Below are positions 40,701 to 52,700 of a stretch of DNA of 64,000 nucleotides, piece by piece; position 1 is the first letter of the stretch, and the number at the start of each line of letters is the position of its first letter. Location of the stretch: contig NC_051090.1 in the NCBI RefSeq assembly GCF_901709675.1, positions 11,757,842 to 11,821,841 of the forward strand, in the 5' to 3' direction. The notes below the pieces were generated by a model. That model saw only the letters and a program-made list of their open reading frames with translations, searched no databases and was not told the origin of the DNA. The position numbers and the translations under genes were made by a program. This stretch comes from Syngnathus acus. Taxonomy: Eukaryota; Chordata; Actinopteri; Syngnathiformes; Syngnathidae.

Positions 40701-43700
40701 ATGTGCGTCTTCCTGATGAGGAACATGTTCAGTCTTACTGTTAACAAAATGTTACGGCTGGCATGTTCCTGCTAATGTCTGTCAGGAACAACAACAACGT
40801 AAGGTCAACAGGAATAAGACCATGCTGATGCTAACACTGATGGAAAGGAACAGGAACATGACGTTGATGCCGAGGACAGAAAGACATTTGTTATGCTCAA
40901 TGTAAACTTACAATTCCGAGGGAGATGTTGAGGACAAACGTGCACTAGCTCACCTCCTCTGGGGTCAATTATTTCCACCTTGGCTGAGGTCGTCTGTCCC
41001 AAGACGGCATTCTTGGGGTTCCTCAACGTGACCATGAAGTTCTCGTCATTCTCCTCCAGGCTGTCGGCTTCCAGGTAAAGGTTCCACGTTTTCCTGTCCA
41101 CTCCTACAAGGAGGGCGCGGATGGGTTACCCAACAGCTATGCGTCAGCTATTCACGCAAGGGTCACCTTCTGGTCTCACCTGGATCGAACTGTATCAGTC
41201 CGGCTGTGCTGTGTGTAAAGTCTCTACCCGCTTTGGCAGTCCCGTCCTGTGCCTGCAAGGAGTCACTGTGTATGCTCCCTGTGACACTTTTTTTTTTGTC
41301 CGTGGTGCATTTTATACCTGGATGGCCACGTAGGCCGGGTCGGCGCTCTTCCCACGTCGTTGAATCTGGATCTGGAGCATTCCTGCCGTCTCGCACGTCC
41401 GAAAACAGCTGGCTGTCAACTCGATTCGGGACCAGGAAAGGTTCAGCCTGCATCCGACGCGCGACTCGTTACGCTAGTCATGTGACACTGAAGTGCGCTG
41501 TTCACTATGCTAATTGCTAGTCACATGACACCACCACACCTAGAAGGCTCTTGTCTTGGACATTTTTCCCCGGAAATCAGCAGGACCTCGTATTAGAAAA
41601 ATAGTCATCCGCATCATCATTTTTTCCCTTACCCCGTTTCTGAATCCTATTTTGGTATTCTAACAATTTTCAAAGAAGCCCATTTTTTAAAAATTCGGAA
41701 CCCTGCTGATACGAAGAAGGTAATTGTAGCAATTAGCATTGCAACAGACACATAAATGGACTACACTACATTTGCGGCACGGCGACGTTCCCTGCCGGGT
41801 CGCTTAGTCGGAACAGGAAGCCGTCTTCCGTCACGTCTACGTCGGCAGGCACCACGTAGACCAGCGAGCGGCCCTCTACATCTCGCTGTGAGAAACGGCC
41901 TTGGACGTAAGCTCCTGGAAGCATGGGGGTGAGGACGCCCGTGAGGAAGCAAGCCGCCAGTGAGTCGGGTCACGTCGTGACTTGGCTCAAGCAAATCACA
42001 TGTCGAGTGGCACCAACTTGCTCATCGGTCACAAAATAGTATGGCAGCCCTCTTACCGGTGCGGATGTTCTCCAGGTGGCCAAAGCGGGGCGGTGTGATA
42101 ACGGCAAACTGGAGCCGATCAGGCGGACTGTGAGTGTCGGCGGCCCGCAGATGCTTAGACGTGATCAACAGTGCTCGGCGGCCGTCGCTCAGCTGGACCA
42201 CCTCGCTGGGTCGACCCAAGGCGGTCAGGAAGGGAGCCGAGCGGTCTGCATGCTCCACCTCAGCGCAGAAACAGGGAGTCAGCAGAAGTCCGAGGCATAA
42301 ATTTGCAGGTTGCTCACCTGCTGTCTTTGTTTTTTTTTGTTAGCCAGGTCAGATACATAAATGGTTGATTTTTGTTGCAGTTGTGCTCAGCAGCCACTGG
42401 GTTGCGCTAATCACACTTTTTTGGACTGCCTATTTTGAGCTTTTTCTTTTTATGTCAGGATTCAACAACTGAGGAATGAACCCGTTTTATGCCTGCATTT
42501 GGCTCTCAAACAAGGGCTATGGCATCAGTCCACGGTTAAAATTAAAGCTATGGCTAAACATTCAAGTTTGGGACATTTACTTTCATTTTTGCTGAATTTT
42601 CAAGTCTTCATTGATGGTGATTCGATTGCAAGCGAAGTGATCATAGCTTACGTGTATGTGAAAGACAGCCGGCTTCGTCCTCAACTGCCCGTATTTCAAG
42701 TAGCCCCGGTTGCGGCCGTCGCCAGGCAGGAAGTGGAAGCTGTCGTTGAGCGGCCGGCTCGTTGGGTCGGCGCTCGGGTTATGTCGGTAAGCCAGTTGGC
42801 GCCCATCCACGTCCGCCTGGGTGAAGCCCGCCTGCGTCAGGAGGCTGGGCGCGGAGCCGAGCGGGATGCCCCGCAGCAGCAGGCGTCCGTATCGCGGCAG
42901 CCGGGTCAGCGTGAAGGTGAGCTCGGAGGCAGACGCCTGAGCATCGCTGAGCCGCAGGTGCTCGGCGGTGATGGCCGCCATGCCGCCGTCTTGCACGCGC
43001 ATGCCCACGTTGACCTCCAACGTCGGCGGGATGCGGTCTACCTCTTCGATGGACAAATGCACGCTGCCGACTTGTGTCCGCTCACCGTTGCTCACCACAA
43101 AACTGACGCATGAAACAAAGTTGGCGGGGAAAAAAGGTCAACAACTCTTTGGACCAGACCAATCGCGTGCAAAACACACAAACATGCTGCACTCGTCACA
43201 CACAAACGTGCACTAACACACTTGCCCTGGACCTAACCCAGACACACATATATGCACAACACACGCACAAATACACTCGCACACATTGACAAACATGAAG
43301 ACTCATGTCCAACACACATATACGCCGACACGCACAAACACGTGTACATAACGATGTGTGCCAGACAAAACCACATACAAATACGCGCTCTTACAAAAAC
43401 CTGCACACACAACCACATACCCACATCTGCAGAAAGACATACACAAAAAACACACATGCAAACACACAATCACGCAGCAAATAACTCTTGCAAAACATAC
43501 AGACAAAAACGACATGCACATCCAAACGAACTGAGTGTCCACACACATCTATGCGCACAGATGCAGCCAGCACAATCTGTACCTCCGCCCTGGAGCCAAT
43601 CAGCTGACAAAGTGCCACAAGTTTCAAAATCCTGGGCCAGCAAACGCACACGCTGACGCGTTGGCATGCGCATCGCGGTGCAACATCTGTCGGTGGCGTC

Positions 43701-46700
43701 GGCCATGCACGTTTGGCACGCCGGCGTGCCAGTGTTGTTGTTGTCGCTCTCCTAATGGCGACCATTCATCACCCGTTGTCATGCCAACACACACGCACGC
43801 ATTATTTTTGGCTATGATGCGTTTGCGCTTCTGCCGCCAAACGTGCAGCCGGTTGGCATGTCGTCTTTGGCATCTTGTTGCCAAATACGGCAAGCCGGCA
43901 CTCTCTGGTGTCCCAAATGGGCCGCCCCCTCATCCAAGCTCCCCAACATGAAAAGTCCGCCACCTGCCAAATTGGCGCCCGCCGCTCGTACATCAACAGA
44001 AATGCCTTCTTTTCTCGGATGCTTGACGGCGCGAGGCGTCCCCTCCCTCACTAACCTGAAGGTGTCGCTGCGTTGCAGTTGTCCGTTGTCGTGCGTGTAG
44101 CAGACGCGCTGCGCGGCCACGTCCATTTGCGTGAAGGTGTCGAGCGGCACGCCAGGTTGCATTACGGCGTGCAGCAGGCCGTGGCGCGGCGTCACCGTCA
44201 CCGTGTAGCGCAGCCGCTTGGGGCGCCCACCGCCGTCCCACGCCCGCAGGAAGTCGGTGTTCAGGACCACGCGCTCTCCCGCCCTTACGCGCACCTCGCC
44301 CGTCCACACAAAGATGTCGCCTGAGAAAGCAAACCGGGACACAAACGAGAAAGCGCAGAAGGAAGCGCATGAGGATTTACTTGAAATGGATTGCGAAGAT
44401 GCAAACGACGACATTGATTAAAACGCGGAAGCAAGTGACAAAGTCAACTCGGAAGTACCAAAAGAAGAACGTCAAGCAGCCAAAAGCTGAATGACATCCG
44501 GGTGATGTCATCACAGGAAGGTCACGCAGGTTGGCGCGTGGCGACATGTGGCCTGTCAATAATTGAGCACCCCCCGTGCCTGCCAGAAGTGTCCAGGTGG
44601 TCCCGAGGTGTTGTCTCGGCCGTGTTCACCCGACTGGCAAAGCGAGCACGTCCGCGTCGCTCGCAATCAATAATAGATGAGACGTTGCCCACGTGCCAAT
44701 CCGGCATGTTTGGCCACTGGCCCGCTGTGGAGTGCGACCGCCTCCGAGACTAAACGGCGCCAACCCGGACACATCAAGACCATCGGGGGGGCCGAAGAAA
44801 TGAAACAAGGAAAGTCAACAAGAAAGCGCACGAGGTAGCCACGTGAAGTAAACGAGGACACAAATGAAGTAAAAGAGAAGAAATCAAACAAGCCGCAATG
44901 AGGCCAACACAAGGAGGTGCATGAAGAAGCAAACACAAGCAGGTAAAAGCAGGTAAAAGCATCACGCAGGCGGGGCAAAGCGGGGAGCGAAGGGGACAAC
45001 GTCAAGCAAAAAACAGGTCGTCATTGAACCCAAAGTGGACGACAAGAAACGGCTTCCGCGAAGCGCTTCTGACCTTTGTGGGTGGCGCTGATGTTGATAG
45101 AAAAGGTGTGGAGCGAGCTTTGGTGTTCCAGGTCGCTGAGGCTGAAGCTGAAGCCGTCGTGACCTTTGAACCCGGCCGCGTCGGCGCGCTCGCCAGGCAT
45201 GTAGCTCAGCCGGTTCGCGTCCACGTCATCCTGAGTGAAGTTCTGACCCGCCCCCAGCTCCATCGGGCCCGTCTCGCTCTGACCACCGGGAAGAACGTTG
45301 TCCACCGGGAAGCCAACGAGGGGAGGAGCCAAGGAGGAAGCCAAAGAGGAGGAAGAGCAAAAGAGGAAGCAACATAAGCAAGGACAACATAAGCAAGAGC
45401 AACATTAGCAGCACCTCCAACTGCAGCTTTCCCAAGCGTGGCGTGGCGTGTAGCAGGTAGAAGAGTTTATGGGCCGGCGTGTCGGCGTCCTCAGCCTGAA
45501 GGACCACGGCGGAGAGCCGCCGCCGCATGCCAGGCTCCACCTCTGCCCCGGCGTTCCTGAAACGAGAAGACGTCGACAGCTAGCGGAGGGTGCCGCAAAG
45601 TTTCAGTCACACGTGAACGCAAAGAGCCTCAGGTTCGAGTGTTCACGTCAGGCAAAATTTGCTCCATTTCTCAGTCGGTCCTAGCGGGAGTGGTGCTTTT
45701 GCATTTCACAATCAGAGCGGCAAACAAAGTGAGAGACAATTTAAGGGTGTATTCAGAACAGAAAAGTTCTTTAGTCCGCTTTTTTGGTCCGGACCAAAAG
45801 CGGACTTAATTTTTTTCGTTTGGTGCGGTTCCAATTCAGACTGTATATTTTGTAAGTGAAGTATACACATCCACGCTTGTGACGATCTGTGCTCCCATTG
45901 GACAGCAATGACCAGAGCGGCACAGAGAGTACAGACCTGGAAATTGAGGAAAACATGAGTCCTGCTCTGGATATTTGTGCTGTTGGTTCGGATCTTCGCT
46001 GTTTGTATTCAAACCTGAAGCGAATTGCACCAGAGTACCTTTGGAAGCGAACCGAGACCACTTGAAAAAGTGAGTCTCGGTCAGTTTCTTTAATCCGCAC
46101 CAGGATTCGTTTGCGTGTATTCACACCTGCACAAAAGGTCCGGACCAGCGTTACAATTGAACCGCTTTAAACAGACCAAACAGTCAGGTCTGAATACACC
46201 CTAAAACAAAAGACGAGCATTTGGTACGCAAAGCAAACAAGAATGACACGAAGCAAGACAGAAGTGAAACAAACACGAAGAAAACAAGGACGCAAAATAA
46301 CACGCGGTAACGATTTCGGGAGCTTGGATTTTCCCCCTCGTGACGGCAAATGAGCAGCTGGACGGACGGAGCAGGTCGCAGCATTGGTGTGACAGCAGGT
46401 TCCTCGCGGGGGCTCCTGCTGGTGTCGGGGGAGGGGGTAGCAGGGGGGGGGGGGGGTTACACGACAAAACGTCTGTCTGCGTCTTCACTCGGAAGTAAAA
46501 GCCACGCAGGAACGCAGCCGCTGCCTTCGTCCTGCAGGAAGCGGCAGCGGACATCTGCCAAGCGCACGCGTTCCTTCGCGTTTGTTCCGCCTGCTCGCGC
46601 TGCCACGGCGCCGCTGCCGCCCGGGTCCGGAGGGGTTCCTAACAGGGGGCGGGGTTGATGGGGGGTGACGCGCAAGCCAGTGAAGGGTGCAAATTCATCA

Positions 46701-49700
46701 CTCATTCAAATGAAAACAGTTTGAGCGCTCGCGCACTCAAGCAGAGCGACCCGCCACATGTCCGCCCCCACGACGGCGACTTCCCGCCAGCTCACCGATA
46801 ATGACGTTGTTCCGCATGGTGGCACGGGGACAACTTTGAAACATTCCACGTGCTCCCCGTGACACGAGCGCCACAAAAAAAGCAAGCATAGACCACCAAG
46901 GAATCAAATGAGGAAGAACAGCAATGCACGAACCACGTTAAGCAAAGGAAAAAAATCCAGCCAATGAGGCCGCGTGGAAAGAAAATCGAGACACAAACGA
47001 GACCGGCGGGAGGCCACGTACAACCCGTCGCCTCCTGTTTCGAAAGAAATTTCGCATTTTGCGCATACTTGAGGAGGTGGGGCGGGTGGTCGTCAACGGG
47101 CAGCACGGTAACGGTGGCAGTAGCACTGAGTGAGTGGACGCCATCTGTCAGTCGCAGAGTCAGCCGGTCATCCAGGCTCTCAGAGTCATCGTGCGTGTAC
47201 CACAGGTGCATGCCTCAACGAACAGGGCAAATGCTCCGTCAGCAACAGGAAGCTTTCACGGGTTCAGGACGGACAATAATTGTCGTCTTTTGCCACTTGA
47301 GGAACGGCAGGAAGGGGCGGGGCCTACCCTGGCGCAGCTGCCGCAGGGTGAAGGACATGACGGTGATGGCGGAAGCGCGGGCCTCTTCTCCGGGGCGGGA
47401 GACGCTCATCTTCAGGCTGCCGTGCGCCGGCGCCGCTGTCAGGCTGAAGGTCAGCTCATCCGGGGGGGCATCCAGGTCAAAGGCGTCCAGGAGGGACGGT
47501 GTCAACTCCCGTGTGCCCCCCTCCTTCACCTGGACACAACGCCTCACTCAATATGGCGCAGGTGTGACATGCACATGGTGACGTACTGTAAAGTTGGCGA
47601 GACGCAGCGACGGCGCCTCATCATTGGTGGGCTTGATGACGATGTCGACGGGGACAGAGGCAGAGTGATGCAAGCCATCACTCACACCAATGAGCAATCG
47701 GTCTGCCGTGGGCTCCGCCCCTTTGTGCTCTGATTGGACGTAGTTGACGAAGCCCGACGTCAACTCGTCCAGCTTGAATGACTCTGCCGAGACTCCAAAA
47801 AGGTTTTTGACATGCACGAGAATGCAATTGTGCCGATCACGCTTGCTGACCTACGGCGATTCCCGCATTGCTCTTTTCGGATCCGGCTGCTGGCTGAACG
47901 TTTTCCAGGAAGCCGTGCAGGGGCTTGGCATCCAGGTGAAAGGTCAGCTGCTCGGGAGTGCTATCGGGGTCTGAGGCCCCCAGGATGGCTCCGCGCAGGC
48001 ACGCCCTCAAACCCTCGTCCACCTGCAACGCGGACGCTCCTGCGGCACACACACGACCGCCCGTGCACATGCTCGCTGGCGCATGCCCATCAACAAAAAC
48101 ACTCTCGAAGCGCTCTTGGCTCGTATTCCCACAAGGACCATCGTCTTCCCAAAAGGAAGGGAAACTTCCCAGTATGCAGAGCATGCTTGGCACAGAAAGG
48201 TGTCGCCGTCCTTCATCGACGCTGACAAGCAGCTCGCAGGCACACGTACACAAACTCACCCAGGACCACGCTGGGAACTTTGTTGTTGACTGGAAGCAGC
48301 GTGATGTTGAGGTCGTACACGGGGAGCGTGCCATGCAGAGGTATGGGCGGGGCGCCACTGTGGCAACAGCCGTCCGTCCCGCCCTCGTTGCCGTCGGAGA
48401 TGATGAGTGTGACAGTGTCGGATGTGGAGGCGGGGCCAATCTCGCCACCTGAACACTCCGACAGGAAGTCGCACAGTCGAGAACAGCCCGGCTTCCCATA
48501 CGCTGGTGGCTAAGCGCAGCAACGTCAGCATGACGGTTTAGCTTAAGTGCGTTAGCTTGAACAACATTGGCCAACGTCAGCGTGATGATGATGATGATGA
48601 TGAAACTCAAGTGCATTGGCTTAGCAATGTTAGCTAAAATTAACCTGAAGAAGTAGCGGCGGTGTGGTAGTTTAGCAACATTAACCCAAGACAACATGAT
48701 GATGCAGCTCGAGTGGATCCGCTTAGCAATGTTAGCTAGTTAGCATGAGCACAAGCAAACCTTCGACAAATTTAACACAGTAACATCACGATATCATGTA
48801 TGCCACCTTAGCAATGTTAGCTGAATTGAGTGCACCGGAGCAGTCAAGCGTGTTAGCTTATCATCATTAGGTAACGTTAGCATTGGTACGCCATACCCGT
48901 GTGCACGTAGAACACGTGACCCTGCAGGAGGTCCATCTGGGTGAACTTGTCCACGGGAAGTCCCGCACTGCGCAGCTCGCCGCTGGTGGGCTTCCGCGCC
49001 AACATGAAGATCAGCTCGGCATCCTCGCTGTCGTGGTCAGTGGCCGCCACGTAGTCGGCAGTCAGCTGGACGCGGCCGCCCTCGGGGCAGCGCAGCTCGC
49101 CCCGCAGGCCCGCGTTCAGCTGCGGAGGTACGTCGTTCACGGGCACCACCTGACGGAGCAAAGGTTGACACCAGCTATGTCATTTTAAATTTGAATAGAC
49201 GACACAAATGGAAACAAACGATTGTCAGAGTCACATGACCAGTGGAGCAAGTTTGGGAGTTTTCTGGATTTATTATTGACACAAGATTAATTTTGTTGAT
49301 TGTTCTCATCAAATTTTGAAAAAAAACGTTCAGAAATATACGTTCGCAATACACACGTGGATGAGCAGGTCCAGCAAGACAGCGTTGACGCCATCCGTTA
49401 CGCGAAGTCCGGCGTCGTCCTCTGTGCTCTCCGAGTCGTCATGGATATACCTGCGATGAGGGTTGCACCGGTAAAATGGAGGCTATGAGGCGGTCTCGAA
49501 GGGGGGGGGGGCGTCACCTGACGGCGAGTCCTCTGAGATCGGCCAGCGTGAATGAGTCGCCAGGTCGCAGGCTCCGCCCACGCAGTTCCAGTCGACCGCA
49601 GTGCGGTGGCCGCTCCAGCGCCACCTTGAGGTTCGATTGGCGGGTGTCGCTGTCGCGCACCAACACGTGCTCATCCGTCACGAACACCGTCCCGCCTTCC

Positions 49701-52700
49701 TCCACGCGCAGCAGGTTGCTGAAAGCCTGAGCGCACGTGCCACACACGCCCATCAACAAAGCGCGAGCCGAGTGGGCGAGCACCAAGGTAACGTTGTGGT
49801 GACCTCGGGTGGCCGGTCGTCGACGGGGGTGACGGTGATGTTGAAGTCGAGGCCGGAGAGGGCGCCGCCACGACGGTCGCTGACAGTGAAGATAAATCGG
49901 ACGTCGAGTGGGTCAGGGCCGATGTCCTCCAGGGGCGGCATGTACGCCACCTTCAGGTGGTCGACCGCGTGCTGCCACGGGCCACAACGCGCGGTCAGCA
50001 CTCGGGCCCACCGCTCGCCCGCCCATCCGCGCACCCACCTGTGTGAAGGACTTGAGCGCCGGCGCCGTGGGGTCCCGCCGCAGGGCGGCGGCGCCGTCTA
50101 CAAAGATGAGGCGGCCGGCGTCCATCAAACTGTGCACGCATGGCAAAAGCATCGCTTCAGCTGAAGGTCTGACGATGCGCATTGGGGCACGCGCGACGCC
50201 TGTACCCGGGATGCGTCGGGCTGTGACAGGGCAGGGTGACGGTGTAGGTGAGGTCAGCGTGCGGGTGTTCGGGGTGGCTGAAGCACAGGTGTGTGCGGGT
50301 GACAAAGGCCACTTGAGTCTCCTTCAGCGTCAGGTGACGCACGCTGCCTCCGGACTCCACCGGGAGCTCGTCCTCCATCGGGAACACCACCACCGACACC
50401 ATCTGCGGGGCAGGACACGGAGGACTCGCTCAGCGGGTCGGGAGCGAGCCAGTGGGTGGGCCCCCAACTAACGTAAGCTTCCGAGAGGTTGGGCGGCACG
50501 TGCGAGTCGGCCAGCGTGACATCAAAGGAGTCCTCAAAGATTTCGTCTCCGGAGTGTTGGTAGAAGATCAGACCCTGAGTCAACTCGCGCTGGAGGAAGG
50601 ACGTGACTGGAAGGCCTGTCAACGTCAACGGACAGAATAGCGCATGCATTCACAAAGGCAAACACACATACGTACACTAACGCAGAGTCAAAGACACACA
50701 CACACTCACCGGGGTTGCGTGGGTCGGCTCTGGAGACAAGCCGGCCGGCCCTGGGGGGGGTGTCCACCCTGAAGAGGATGCGGTCGTCGGGCGAGTCCGG
50801 GTCGGAGGCTAAGAGGGCGGCTGGGCGCAACCTGAGGGCGCCACCCTCGGGCACCTCCAGCGCCACATTGTTGACCAGGGAAGGCGGCATGTCGTCGCGT
50901 GGCAGGATGTTGATGGGGAACTTATAGCGCAGGCTATGGCGCCCGTCGCTGATGCGGAAGACCACATGGTCGCGGGTGCTCTCACTGTCCGAGTGCTCGT
51001 AGGCCACCGCGCCCTCGCGCAGGTCTCGCACACCGAACGCAAACGCCTTCACACCTGCCGTGCCGCAGGGGGAACGGGACAGCGTTGATATGTCGCTCCC
51101 ACATCGCGTAGGCCCTTCTGTCATCACGGCCACGCGTCATCATTGCGATAAGCGTCATCGCTGTCAATCGACATTGTGCCACAGCGATGACATCATCATG
51201 CAATTGTGACACCATTGCGATATCAATCTGTCATCGTCACGTCAATCCATCAACGCTCATCCTGACAGCCACTAATGAGCGAGAATGGTCGCATCTTTCT
51301 CACGGTTCGCTCTCGGCCCACTTGGCAATCTCGGCACTTCCTGGCTCAGCATAACAACAACAAAAATGGGCGGCGTGCCGCGTAGCTGGCACAGAGCAAC
51401 ACGCTAACGCTAACAGCAGGCTGCGTGTCGTCGTCCGCGCCTGCGCTCTGATTCAATTAGCGAGCGCCACGCGAACCTACCAGACGCAATTGGAGGGGCT
51501 GCCGCCACGTGGTGTCCGTCCCGGCGGCCGCCCACGTGCCAGGACAGAAGGCTTGGGTCACGTGACAGATTGAGGCACGGGCGCTCGCCATCCGCTCACT
51601 CGTTAGCGGCACCACCGAGGGGACACGGGCGCCGGTCAGCGCGAGAGACAAGGCGCTAATTGGGCCCGAAGGTGGCGCCGGGCGTGGGACTGGCCCGCCG
51701 CTATTTGGCCCAAGGCGTCTGTCGCACGTGCCACGCCAAAAGCAAATCACTTTGATGCTTTTAACCCAAAAAGTAAGCTTGTTACTCACACGAAAGAGCT
51801 TCTCATGTCGTTTAAACGATGATTGATGAGAAACTCATCATTCTTAACATTTGAATTTCAATGAAACCTTATCGGAAAGACAACCATTACGTTTTCAGCC
51901 ATATGGAATTTTTTCATTTTTTTAAAACCATTTAGGATGTACCATGATGTCATCATTGTGATGTTTAATTCTGTTCGCTGGCGCACGCGGGTGTGAAGGA
52001 AGTGTTGTTAATTGGTCCCAAAGGTGTGATTGGGCCCAGCGCCCGAAAGGGAGGGGCGCCCGTGGTCGGGACGGGAACACGGGCGGGCTGGCGTCCAATT
52101 GACCGAAGGCGTCGTACGCTGCCCGCCGTGCCAACGAAGACGGGAAGACGCCGCAACAAAAGTTGACAAATTTTGGAAAAATCCACTTGGCCGCTTTGAC
52201 TTTCCGCCACTGACAGTAAGAGAAGTTGCTGGTCAATGTGGAAGAAGATGAGGATGATTATGCCCGCAGGCAACTCGCATATCATTTAGCACGCACGGCG
52301 AGCGATCTGCTGGGCCCCACCACACATGGTCGCCCAGTTCCACGCGTGCGCACGCATGCACACTCACTCCGGCAGCCATTTTGTGGCCAGGTCATAAGAG
52401 CGCTCACCTCTCACAATGAGGCACCCATGCACGGGCCCATCCACGGCAACCAGGACAACGTCGTCGAGGTTGTCGCGGTCCACGATCTGCAGCTCCTCCC
52501 ACGTGATGGCTCGCGATTGACCCTCCAGCAGGTCTAAACCTGAGCGGAGGCCGAAGGGCTATGTGTGAGCTGACGGACAGGGGCCGTTATTCGCTCGTGG
52601 CCTACTACCCGTGTTCCAGGAGACCCGGGGCGCGTCGGTCTCCGCTGCCCTGATGGACACGTGGACAACAATGGGCGGACTGAAAGCGTCGGAAGTGTCA

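Noticed and set aside
42499-43113. Plus-strand open frame of 204 codons in the frem1 region
   Set aside because: It lies opposite frem1 exon 24, whose minus-strand reading has splice sites and CSPG-repeat motifs.
43233-43548. Cys/Val-rich frames at the CA block
   Set aside because: Translation of a degenerate CA/TG microsatellite.
46964-47733. Overlapping plus-strand frames of about 200 codons
   Set aside because: They run antisense through frem1 exons 18-20. No start context or domain.
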